Source: Streptomyces sp. NBC_01463
Lineage (GTDB): Bacteria > Actinomycetota > Actinomycetes > Streptomycetales > Streptomycetaceae
Assembly (NCBI GenBank): GCA_036227345.1
Contig: CP109468.1
Location: 5,022,001 to 5,086,000 of the forward strand
DNA: 64,000 bases
Direction of reading: 5' to 3'
In this document: positions 51,208 through 58,723 of the stretch, in pieces
How the letters are laid out: each line of letters opens with the position of its first letter
Position numbering within the stretch: position 1 is the first letter of the stretch
Notes under the pieces: model-generated
The model's input: only the letters and a program-made list of their open reading frames with translations
Told to the model about the DNA's origin: nothing
Database searches by the model: none
Position numbers and translations under genes: made by a program

Positions 51208-51306
51208 GTGGGCTCTGTTATCAAGAAGCGGCGTAAGCGGATGGCCAAGAAGAAGCACCGCAAGCTGCTCAAGCGCACGCGCGTTCAGCGTCGCAACAAG
51301 AAGTAA
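51208..51306 (+). CDS. 32-residue basic protein of the AURKAIP1/COX24 type
   Basis: The ORF encodes [19 protein letters not shown] and then [13 protein letters not shown], a peptide made almost entirely of Lys, Arg and hydrophobic residues. It is conserved in this position across actinomycetes and resembles the mitochondrial ribosome-associated AURKAIP1/COX24 domain, and the small bacterial ribosomal protein bTHX-like peptides. GAGGG precedes the GTG. A role on the ribosome is inference. It is too short for most gene callers. Confidence 0.85.
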   Translation: MGSVIKKRRKRMAKKKHRKLLKRTRVQRRNKK

Positions 51307-51525
51307 GCGAACGCAGTTCGTGAAATCCGCAGCCCTTTCGCCGACACGGCGGGAGGGCTGCGGTGCTGTCCGGACCCTGCGGACATTCGGGCCACGACGC
51401 GGGAGAAGAGCGCCGCGCAGTCATCACAGGGCAACATCGAACCGCTACGGTGACGACCGGGGGAAACGGCTCCGCGCAGGAGTCCCCCCACTCACTTCAC
51501 GGGAGACCGACGGAAGGCGCTGATC

Positions 51526-52623
51526 TTGGGGAAGGTCGTGCTCGTCACGGGAGCGGCCCGGCAGCTGGGCGGCCGCTTCGTGCGGCGCATCCAGCGTGAT
51601 CCGGACGTGGACCGGGTGATCGCGGTCGACGCGGTCGCGCCCGGGCATCAGCTGGGCGACGCCGTCTTCGTCCGCGCGGACATCCGCCAGCCCGCCATCG
51701 CCCGGGTCCTCGCCGAGCACTCCGTCGACACGGTCGTCCACCTGGACGTCAGCGCCAAGGCGCTCGGGCCGCAGGGGCGTACCGCGGTCAAGGAGACCAA
51801 CGTCATCGGCACCATGCAGCTGCTCGGTGCCTGCCAGAAGGCGCCGTCCGTGCGGCGGATGGTCGTGAAGTCCAGCACGGGTGTGTACGGCTCCGCGCCG
51901 CGCGACCCGGCGGTCTTCCACGAGACCACCGCGCCCAGGGCCCTGCCCGGCGGGGGTTTCGCGAAGGACGCGGTGGAGGTCGAGGGGTACGTACGGGGCT
52001 TCGCGCGCCGGCGGCCCGACGTGGCCGTGTGCGTGCTGAGGTTCGCGAACATCCTGGGTCCGGACCCGGACTCGCCGCTCGCCGACTATCTGTCGCTGCC
52101 GGTCCTGCCGACGGTGTTCGGGTACGACCCGAGGCTCCAGTTCGTCCACGAGGACGACGTCGTCGACGTCCTCGGCATCGCCGCGGGTGAACCGCGGCGC
52201 GGGACGCTGAACAGCGGGACGTTCAACATCGCGGGGGACGGGGTGCTGCTGCTGTCGCAGTGCTCGCGGCGGCTGGGGCGGCCGACGATGCCGCTGCTGC
52301 TACCCGCGGTCACCTGGGTCGGCCAGGCGCTGCGTACCGTCGGCATGACGGACTTCTCGCCGGAACAGATCCGGCTGCTCACCCATGGCAGGGTGGTCTC
52401 CACGGTCCAGATGCGCGAGACGCTCGGCTTCCGGCCGCGGTTCTCCACGGCGGAGACGTTCGCCGAGTTCGCGCGCAGCCGCGGGCCGGGGCTGCTGCCG
52501 CCCGAGGCGGTGGGCCGGGCCGTCGACCGGCTGGCCGCGATGCCGTTCGCCGGCGGGACCGGCGGGGCCCCGCAGATCACCGGGTCCGACGGCGACACCC
52601 ACCCGACCCCGAGCGCCAGGTAG
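51526..52623 (+). CDS. NAD-dependent epimerase/dehydratase family protein
   Basis: The 365-residue protein is an extended short-chain dehydrogenase with the nucleotide-binding start GKVVLVTGAARQLGGRF. VFVRADIRQPAIARVL and TVVHLDVSAKA follow, and a long C-terminal domain (LPPEAVGRAVDRLAAMPF). The usual active-site YxxxK is not clear; the matching region reads VVKSSTGVYGSAPRDPAVFHE. The start is a TTG at 51526, 9 bases after GGAAGG, which keeps the full glycine-rich motif. It is followed at 15 bases by the acyltransferase gene. Together they may act in lipid or envelope synthesis. Confidence 0.85.
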   Translation: MGKVVLVTGAARQLGGRFVRRIQRDPDVDRVIAVDAVAPGHQLGDAVFVRADIRQPAIARVLAEHSVDTVVHLDVSAKALGPQGRTAVKETNVIGTMQLLGACQKAPSVRRMVVKSSTGVYGSAPRDPAVFHETTAPRALPGGGFAKDAVEVEGYVRGFARRRPDVAVCVLRFANILGPDPDSPLADYLSLPVLPTVFGYDPRLQFVHEDDVVDVLGIAAGEPRRGTLNSGTFNIAGDGVLLLSQCSRRLGRPTMPLLLPAVTWVGQALRTVGMTDFSPEQIRLLTHGRVVSTVQMRETLGFRPRFSTAETFAEFARSRGPGLLPPEAVGRAVDRLAAMPFAGGTGGAPQITGSDGDTHPTPSAR

Positions 52624-52638
52624 AGGAGCGCACCGACG

Positions 52639-53667
52639 ATGGCGGATGCCAAGGTCATTCCGTTCGACGACGACCGTTCGCGGTCGGGGGGTCTGCCGCG
52701 CGCTGCGCGCCGGCGGCCCTCGGGACGCGGCACAGGGTCCGTCAGCGCCCTTCCGGGGCAGCTGGAGGCCGCTCTGTCGCCCGAGGAGCCGGAGGAGGCC
52801 GTGGTGGCCCCTGAGGACGCGGCAGGCGGCGGCTGGGACCGGCGGATCGCGGGCGGGCTCGCGTTCCTGCGCCGGCGGGTCACGGGCGACTACGACGTCG
52901 ACGAGTTCGGCTACGACAAGGAACTCACCGACCAGGTCCTGATGTCGGTGCTGCGGCCGGTGTACGAGAAGTACTTCCGGGTCGAGGTGAAGGGCATCGA
53001 GAACATTCCGTCGGACGGCGGGGCGCTCATCGTGTCCAACCACTCGGGGACGCTGCCGCTGGACGGGCTGATGCTCCAGGTCGCCGTGCACGACAACCAT
53101 CCGGCCGACCGGCATCTGCGGCTGCTCGCCGCCGACCTGGTCTTCATGCTGCCGGTCGTCAACGAGCTGGCCCGCAAGGCGGGGCACACGCTGGCGTGCG
53201 CGGAGGACGCGGAGCGGCTGCTGCGGCAGGGCGAGGTCGTCGGGGTGATGCCGGAGGGCTTCAAGGGCATCGGGAAGCCGTTCGGCGAGCGGTACAAGCT
53301 GCAGCGCTTCGGACGGGGCGGTTTCGTGTCGACGGCGCTGCGGGCCGGGGTGCCGATCGTGCCGTGCTCGATCGTGGGGGCGGAGGAGATCTACCCGATG
53401 ATCGGCAACTCCAGGACGCTCGCGCGGCTGTTGGGCACGCCGTACTTCCCGATCACGCCGACGTTCCCGTGGCTGGGGCCGCTGGGGGCGGTGCCGTTGC
53501 CGACGAAGTGGACGATCCAGTTCGGTGAGCCGATTCAGACGGACGGATATCCGCTGGAGGCGGCGGAGGATCCGATGCTGATGTTCAACCTGACGGATCA
53601 GGTGCGGGAGCAGATCCAGCACACGCTGTACAAGCTGCTGGTGCAGCGGAGGTCGGTGTTCTTCTGA
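52639..53667 (+). CDS. PlsC-family lysophospholipid acyltransferase
   Basis: The 342-residue protein has an N-terminal disordered, charged part of about 110 residues, then a PlsC-like domain. Its catalytic His-Asp motif appears as VSNHSGTLPLDG, in which His and Asp are spaced six residues apart instead of four. GVMPEGFKGIGKPFGERYKLQ (substrate Arg/Glu-Gly motif) and VPIVPCSIVGAEEIYPM follow. It probably acylates a lysophospholipid or glycerophosphate at the membrane face. The ATG follows AGAGGAG. It is in an operon with the epimerase. Confidence 0.88.
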   Translation: MADAKVIPFDDDRSRSGGLPRAARRRPSGRGTGSVSALPGQLEAALSPEEPEEAVVAPEDAAGGGWDRRIAGGLAFLRRRVTGDYDVDEFGYDKELTDQVLMSVLRPVYEKYFRVEVKGIENIPSDGGALIVSNHSGTLPLDGLMLQVAVHDNHPADRHLRLLAADLVFMLPVVNELARKAGHTLACAEDAERLLRQGEVVGVMPEGFKGIGKPFGERYKLQRFGRGGFVSTALRAGVPIVPCSIVGAEEIYPMIGNSRTLARLLGTPYFPITPTFPWLGPLGAVPLPTKWTIQFGEPIQTDGYPLEAAEDPMLMFNLTDQVREQIQHTLYKLLVQRRSVFF

Positions 53668-53703
53668 GGTACGCCCGGATTCGGGCGCGGGGGTGACCTC
53701 GTT

Positions 53704-53734
53704 CGCCGGACGGGCTCGATCGGCCCGTCCGGCG
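53704..53734. terminator. Bidirectional terminator between acyltransferase and rsbN
   Basis: A perfect 12-base stem (CGCCGGACGGGC and GCCCGTCCGGCG) with a 7-base loop lies between two convergent genes. The stem sequence matches the core of the TIR of the palindromic element at 36293. Confidence 0.8.
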
Positions 53735-53741
53735 ACGTGGG

Positions 53742-54941
53742 TCAGTTCCGGTCGTCCTGGGCGTCGATGCCGAGTCCGCCGATCAGGCCGGGGATCAGCG
53801 GCGGCAGGGTGACGTCCGGCGACGGGGTGGTGCTCGGTGTCTCCTTCGACGGGCTGGTGGCGCTCGGCGAGGGAGGGTCGAGGAGACCGTCCGTGCCGCC
53901 CGCGATCAGGCCGTCCGCCGGGGTGCTGCCGGAGTCCGACGGTGTCGGGGAGGTGTCCTTGCCCTTGCTGCTCTCGTGCGTCCGGCCGGGGGACGAGGGC
54001 GACGAGGGGGTGTCGGTACGGGCCGAGGGGTCCGTGCCGGTGCCGGGGGCGCCGGAATCCTGGGCCGCGCCGCTCGTCTCCGGGGCGCGCGGCAGCAGGG
54101 ACTGCAGCGGCGCGACCTCTTCGTCTATGGCCGCGAAGACCGAGCTCACCTGGTTGCCGACGTCGGTCAGCTGTACGGGGAGGCGGTCGCGGAGGCTGCT
54201 CCAGCTGTCGCGGTGGGAGCGGGAGAAGGAGTCCAGGGTCTGGATCGGGCCGATCGTGCCGTCCCGTTCGTAGGCGGCGTGGAGGAGGCGGTGGCCCTCG
54301 GTGGCGTCGTGGGTCATGCCGTTGAGCGTGCGTCTGATCTCGCCGAGCTGCTCGTGGTCCAGGTCGCCGGAGCGGGCGCGCTCCATCAGCCTGCGGGCCT
54401 CGCTGAGCCGGGTCGATGCCTGGTCCAGATAGACCTCGCCGCGGTCCGTGTCGCTGCCGGCGAGGCCCCGGTGGATGTCCTCCATGCCGCGCTTCAGCCC
54501 GTAGAGCGAGTCACCGGGGAGGGCGTCGGAGCTGGCGGCGGCCACGCCGCCGAAGGCTCCCGCGGCCACACCGACGGTGAGCCCGCCGGCTGCGAGGCCC
54601 TTCGTCCAGCGCGATCTGGGGCGCAGTCTGCGGAGTGGGGAGGCCCGGTGGGCCCCCTTGCCCCGTTGTTCGGGAACCGTGGGGTCCGCGGACGCGCCCC
54701 CCGCGGCGAACATGGCCTCCATGGCGGCGACGAGCTGGGCTCGCTGCACCACTTTGACCTCGGGATCCAACTCCGGCTTCGGTAGTTCACCGAGGCCGTT
54801 CGCCAGGGCCAACAGCGGTCCGGGGGCGGCCTGGTCGGCCGGGTCCTCGGGCTGTACGGCCGCCGCACCGCGGAGCGACTGCTCCTCCAGGGCCTGGGCG
54901 AAGGCGTTCGCCCGCCGGTGTGCCGAAACGTTTGCGATCAC
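53742..54941 (-). CDS. rsbN: Anti-sigma factor RsbN (anti-BldN), DUF5667 protein
   Basis: RsbN is the membrane-bound anti-sigma factor that holds BldN inactive. The 399-residue protein has an N-terminal cytoplasmic part of about 110 residues (VIANVSAHRRANAFAQALEEQ; then DPEVKVVQRAQLVAAMEAMFAAG), a membrane span (WTKGLAAGGLTVGVAAGAFGGVAAAS, about 110-135), an exported DUF5667 domain (ALPGDSLYGLKRGMEDIHRGL), and a long Ser/Thr/Pro-rich tail. The GTG at 54941 is used because GGAGG sits 8 bases before it; a GTG at 54950 overlaps that site. It lies just downstream of bldN. Confidence 0.95.
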   Translation of the reverse strand: MIANVSAHRRANAFAQALEEQSLRGAAAVQPEDPADQAAPGPLLALANGLGELPKPELDPEVKVVQRAQLVAAMEAMFAAGGASADPTVPEQRGKGAHRASPLRRLRPRSRWTKGLAAGGLTVGVAAGAFGGVAAASSDALPGDSLYGLKRGMEDIHRGLAGSDTDRGEVYLDQASTRLSEARRLMERARSGDLDHEQLGEIRRTLNGMTHDATEGHRLLHAAYERDGTIGPIQTLDSFSRSHRDSWSSLRDRLPVQLTDVGNQVSSVFAAIDEEVAPLQSLLPRAPETSGAAQDSGAPGTGTDPSARTDTPSSPSSPGRTHESSKGKDTSPTPSDSGSTPADGLIAGGTDGLLDPPSPSATSPSKETPSTTPSPDVTLPPLIPGLIGGLGIDAQDDRN

Positions 54942-55071
54942 TGGCGGCACCTCCTCTCGTCATGACGGTCGACTCCCCTGAGGGTCCGGAAGGTTGCACG
55001 CCTTGAGCGCTTCCACACATATGAGTGAGTGTCTGCGGACATGGCGTGACGACAGGGGGCCTGCAACCGGC

Positions 55072-55100
55072 ACAACGAGCAGCGCGGCACTTGGGTTACG
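55072..55100 (-). promoter_or_regulatory. BldN-type promoter upstream of rsbN
   Basis: On the minus strand CGTAAC (55100-55095) and CGTTGT (55077-55072) are 17 bases apart. They resemble the -35 CGTAAC and -10 CGTTGA-like elements that I recall for BldN-dependent promoters such as bldM p1. This would make rsbN a BldN target and form a negative feedback loop. Confidence 0.6.
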
Positions 55101-55166
55101 CACGAAAGATGATCGGACCAGTGCGTGATGAACATATCGCCGAGAGTGATTCGGCCCGGGGTGCGG

Positions 55167-55943
55167 TCAGCGGGCATCGTCCGGAAGGAGCCGGGCGAGG
55201 GTGCGGACGGCGCGGTACTGCAGGGTCTTGATCGCGCCCTCGTTCTTGCCCATCACCCGGGCGGTCTCGGCGACCGAGAGGCCCTGCAGGAAGCGCAGGG
55301 TCACGCACTCCTGCTGCTGGGGGTTGAGTCGGCGCACGGCTTGCAGCAGTGCGGCATTGGAGAGGGACTCCAGGACGGAGTCCTCGGGGCTGCGCTCGAC
55401 CTCGTTGGCGTCGAGCATTTCGCCGGTGGTCACTTCCAGTCGGAAACGACTGGACTTGAAGTGGTCGGCGACCAGGTTGCGAGCGATGGTGACCAGCCAG
55501 GCGCCGAAGTCGCGGCCCTGCCAGGTGAAGGTGGAGATGCGCCGCAGGGCGCGCAGGAAGGTCTCACTCGTGAGGTCCTCCGCTGTCGCCTTGCCGCCCA
55601 CCCGGTAGTAGATGTAGCGGTACACGGTGTCGCTGTACTGGTCGTATAGGCGGCCGAAGGCGTCAGCCTCACCGGCCTGTGCGCGCTCGACGAGATCCAT
55701 CATGCGCGCGCTGTCGCTGTCGGCGGTCGGCCGACGAACGGTGGACGTGGTCGTTGCGCCGCGGTTGCTGCGTCTTCCGACCGCCGCACCGCGTTCGGCC
55801 AGGGCGTAGCAGGGGCCGGCAGGTGCAGGGGTGGCAAAGGCGGGTACGGCGTACGCGGTGGGGACGAAGCCGCGCAAGCGGTCGGCGACCGTTGCGCGCA
55901 GCGTAGCCAGGCCCGAGGCGTCAACCCCGACGTGTGGGTACAC
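55167..55943 (-). CDS. bldN: Developmental ECF sigma factor BldN
   Basis: BldN is the ECF sigma factor required for aerial mycelium formation; it directs bldM and chaplin/rodlin genes. The 258-residue product has an N-terminal pro-like extension of about 85 residues (VYPHVGVDASGLATLRATVADRLRGF) that is cleaved in S. coelicolor. Region 2 follows (FGRLYDQYSDTVYRYIYYRV, DLTSETFLRALRRI, FGAWLVTIARNLVADHFK), then region 4 (NPQQQECVTLRFLQGLSVAETARVMGKNEGAIKTLQYRAVRTLARLL). The GTG start follows GGGAG. A weak palindrome upstream (55989-56004) could be a BldD site. rsbN lies immediately downstream. Confidence 0.97.
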   Translation of the reverse strand: MYPHVGVDASGLATLRATVADRLRGFVPTAYAVPAFATPAPAGPCYALAERGAAVGRRSNRGATTTSTVRRPTADSDSARMMDLVERAQAGEADAFGRLYDQYSDTVYRYIYYRVGGKATAEDLTSETFLRALRRISTFTWQGRDFGAWLVTIARNLVADHFKSSRFRLEVTTGEMLDANEVERSPEDSVLESLSNAALLQAVRRLNPQQQECVTLRFLQGLSVAETARVMGKNEGAIKTLQYRAVRTLARLLPDDAR

Positions 55944-56308
55944 GGGACTCCCAGAGGCAGAGCTTCCATCACGTGCAGTGCGAAACCGTCACTCGTCGTA
56001 GTGAGCAGCGGGTTCCGGAATGCGTCTGAGGAGAATAACGCTTCGTACAGGCAGTGCTACACCCAGTTGCTCAAATCATCGATTACGTCGCTTCTGTAGC
56101 GACTACGCGACGCATCAAGTAGCACATCGTGACCGGTTATTGATCGAATTACTTCGGGATCTGCCTGCGGGGGCGACAGGTTGTGGTCGGGTGGGGGTAA
56201 TCCGACTGGCCGGAGCGGTCACCGGTCCGGGGTCCCGTTTGGCGGCAGGGGGCCGGGCGTGGCCCGGCCCCGGCGGACCGCCCGCGGGGCGGGCCGTCCG
56301 GCGGTGTG
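55944..56308. other. bldN promoter region
   Basis: The 365 bases upstream of bldN hold no gene. TCACT-N6-AGTGA at 55989-56004 contains one good half-site (GAGTGA on the minus strand) for the BldD consensus TNACNC(A/T)GNGTNA, but the other half fits poorly. A second inverted repeat GTCGC-N7-GCGAC lies near 56078. The end toward 56308 is the 3' flank of the HAD-IB gene. Confidence 0.45.
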
Positions 56309-57259
56309 TCAGCGGCGGCGGCGGTGCAGGGCGACGGCCGCGGCGGTGCCGCCGGCCAGGGCGCCCACGCCGGCGGCGGCCGGGATGCCGACCTTGGCCG
56401 CCTTGCGGCCGGTCCGGTAGTCGCGCAGCCGCCAGTCCCGGGCGCGGGCGTGCTTGCGGAGCTTGGTGTCCGGGTTGATCGCGTACGGGTGTCCGACCAG
56501 GGACAGCATCGGGATGTCGTTGTGCGAGTCGCTGTACGCCGCGCAGCGTGACAGGTCCAGGCCCTCGGCCGCGGCCAGGGCGCGTACCGCCTCGGCCTTC
56601 GCGGGGCCGTGCAGCGGTTCGCCGACCAGGCGTCCGGTGTAGACGCCGTCGACCGATTCGGCGACGGTGCCCAGCGCGCCGGTCAGGCCGAGCCGGCGGG
56701 CGATGATCGTGGCGGTCTCCACCGGGGCGGCGGTGACCAGCCAGACCTTCTGGCCGGCGTCGAGGTGGGCCTGGGCGAGCGCGCGGGTGCCCGGCCAGAT
56801 GCGGTCGGCCATGTACTCGTCGTAGATCTCCTCGCCGATCGACATCAGTTCGGAGACGCGGTGGCCCTTGACGATGGACAGGGCGCTGTCGCGGGCGTCC
56901 TGCATGTGTTCGGGGTCCTCGACGCCGGCCAGCCTGAACCAGGCCTGCTGCCAGGCGAACCGGGTGAGTTCGCGGCGCTCGAAGAACTTCCGTTTGTACA
57001 GCCCGCGGCCGAAGTGGAAGATCGCCGCGCCCTGCATGACGGTGTTGTCGAGGTCGAAGAAGGCGGCGGCCCGGTCGTCGCCGACGACGGGGAACTCGGG
57101 TTCCTCCGGTGCGCCGGAGGCGGCGGCGTCCTCGGTGCCGGCGGACTGCTCGGCGTCGAGCGAGGACTTGCGTGCTGCCTCCGCCGCCGCTTCGCCTGCC
57201 AGCACGCTCCGTGCTGTCGCGGAGCGCCTACGGGGTGTGAGCCATCCAAGAGCGGCCAT
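56309..57259 (-). CDS. HAD-IB family phosphatase with C-terminal membrane span
   Basis: The 316-residue protein has a SerB-like HAD core. Motif I is AAAFFDLDNTVMQGA, motif II WLVTAAPVETA, the K motif HGPAKAEAVRAL, and motif III CAAYSDSHNDIPMLSLVGHPYAINPD. About 60 residues of variable, acidic sequence precede it. A short hydrophobic C-terminus (VGIPAAAGVGALAGGTAAAVAL, about residues 290-311) followed by HRRRR suggests a membrane anchor. The family has been linked to differentiation in Streptomyces, and it lies beside bldN. TATGCT is 6 bases before the ATG on the minus strand, a leaderless-type start. The substrate is unknown. Confidence 0.9.
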   Translation of the reverse strand: MAALGWLTPRRRSATARSVLAGEAAAEAARKSSLDAEQSAGTEDAAASGAPEEPEFPVVGDDRAAAFFDLDNTVMQGAAIFHFGRGLYKRKFFERRELTRFAWQQAWFRLAGVEDPEHMQDARDSALSIVKGHRVSELMSIGEEIYDEYMADRIWPGTRALAQAHLDAGQKVWLVTAAPVETATIIARRLGLTGALGTVAESVDGVYTGRLVGEPLHGPAKAEAVRALAAAEGLDLSRCAAYSDSHNDIPMLSLVGHPYAINPDTKLRKHARARDWRLRDYRTGRKAAKVGIPAAAGVGALAGGTAAAVALHRRRR

Positions 57260-57407
57260 GCGGTGAGCATAACCAGTCGGTCCGCTCCTTCCGGACCTGC
57301 GGGGATGCGGCGGCGTGAACTCTCGGAGGCCGACGTGTTAAACGGGCGAATGCGGGCGTATCGGATCAAGGCCGGATGAGGTCCGCGGGCGGCGCAGAAT
57401 AAGAGGC

Positions 57408-57683
57408 ATGAGTGCCCTGCTGCGTCGTACGAAGAAGAAGCCCGCCGACCGCGTGGTGACCCTGGTCGGGAAGCCGGGGTGTCACCTCTGCGACGACGCC
57501 AGGGCGGTGGTGCGGGCGGTCTGCGAGGAGACCGGGGCGTCCTGGGAGGAGAAGGACATCACCCGGGACGAGGAGTTGTACAAGGAGTACTGGGAGCAGA
57601 TCCCCGTGGTGCTCGTAGATAACGAACAGCACACGTTCTGGCGCGTGGACCCGGCAAGACTGCGCAGCGCGCTGCTTTCCTGA
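57408..57683 (+). CDS. Glutaredoxin-family protein
   Basis: The 91-residue protein has a thioredoxin fold with a CHLC active site (LVGKPGCHLCDDARAVVRAV) and the cis-Pro region WEQIPVVLVDNEQH. It is likely a thiol-disulfide protein. It starts MSALLRRTKKKPADR, and CAGAAT lies 7 bases before the ATG. It lies just before the redox regulator gene rex. The pairing of a redox protein and Rex is suggestive, but the two have separate promoters. Confidence 0.9.
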   Translation: MSALLRRTKKKPADRVVTLVGKPGCHLCDDARAVVRAVCEETGASWEEKDITRDEELYKEYWEQIPVVLVDNEQHTFWRVDPARLRSALLS

Positions 57684-57861
57684 GTGAAACCCGGTTACCA
57701 TCGTGGGCGTTTTGAGTGGTCTCGGGGGCGTGGCTGTGAGGAGTGTGTACCGCTTTGCCCCCTTCGGGCCTGCAACGGGCTGATGCGATCCATGGTTCCT
57801 GGATCGCGCGACGGATGCGCGTGACCCCGGTCACTTTGACCGGACAAAACGGACACTATCT

Positions 57862-57879
57862 TTGTGCACGCGTTCACAA
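57862..57879. promoter_or_regulatory. Rex operator (ROP)
   Basis: TTGTGCACGCGTTCACAA fits the Rex consensus TTGTGAANNNNTTCACAA at all but one position. It lies about 80 bases before rex. A TTGACC (57836-57841) and TATCTT (57857-57862) flank it as a plausible promoter. This is the classic site of NADH-responsive autoregulation of rex-hem. Confidence 0.92.
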
Positions 57880-57955
57880 AGACATAGCCTGCATTCGACG
57901 GGGCGGTCTTGGGACATACGGCCGCCTGCAGCCCCGCTCATCCCGCAGGAGCACC

Positions 57956-58723
57956 GTGGCAACTGGCCGAAATCACCGACCGGCGACCCGTAGCCGAGGA
58001 ATTCCCGAGGCCACCGTCGCCCGACTTCCGCTGTATCTCCGCGCGCTGACCGCGCTCTCCGAGCGTTCGGTCCCCACGGTCTCCTCCGAGGAGCTCGCCG
58101 CGGCGGCGGGGGTCAACTCCGCGAAGCTGCGCAAGGACTTCAGCTATCTCGGTTCGTACGGGACGCGCGGCGTCGGCTACGACGTCGAGTATCTCGTCTA
58201 CCAGATCTCGCGCGAACTCGGCCTGACCCAGGACTGGCCGGTCGCCATCGTCGGCATCGGTAACCTCGGCGCCGCGCTCGCCAACTACGGCGGTTTCGCC
58301 TCCCGTGGTTTCCGGGTCGCCGCGCTGATCGACGCCGACCCCGCGATGGCCGGCACGCCCGTCGCCGGGATCCCCGTCCAGCACGCCGACGACCTGGACC
58401 GCATCATCAGCGAGAACGGCGTCTCGATCGGTGTGATCACCACGCCGCCCGGTGCCGCCCAGCAGGTCTGCGACCGGCTCGTGGCCGCCGGGGTCACCTC
58501 CATCCTGAACTTCGCCCCGACCGTGCTCTCGGTGCCCGACGGCGTCGACGTGCGCAAGGTCGACCTCTCCATCGAGCTGCAGATCCTCGCCTTCCACGAG
58601 CAGCGCAAGGCCGGCGAGGAGGCCGCCGACGGCGGTCCCGACCCGGCCGCGCCGCCCGTGCGCGCCACGACCAGCAGCCGGAAGGGACCCGACGGGGACA
58701 TGCCCGCCGTGATGCCGGCATGA
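57956..58723 (+). CDS. rex: Redox-sensing transcriptional repressor Rex
   Basis: Rex binds its operator when NAD+ dominates and leaves it when NADH rises, inducing respiratory and haem genes. The 255-residue protein has an N-terminal winged helix (RLPLYLRALTALSERSVPTVSSEELAAAAGVNSAKLRKDFSYLGSYGTRGVGYDVEYL) and a C-terminal Rossmann domain (VAIVGIGNLGAALANYGGF, DADPAMAGTPVAGIPVQH). A C-terminal helix for dimer exchange follows (VDLSIELQILAFHEQRK). The GTG at 57956 follows CAGGAG. The stop overlaps hemA by 4 bases. Confidence 0.97.
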   Translation: MATGRNHRPATRSRGIPEATVARLPLYLRALTALSERSVPTVSSEELAAAAGVNSAKLRKDFSYLGSYGTRGVGYDVEYLVYQISRELGLTQDWPVAIVGIGNLGAALANYGGFASRGFRVAALIDADPAMAGTPVAGIPVQHADDLDRIISENGVSIGVITTPPGAAQQVCDRLVAAGVTSILNFAPTVLSVPDGVDVRKVDLSIELQILAFHEQRKAGEEAADGGPDPAAPPVRATTSSRKGPDGDMPAVMPA

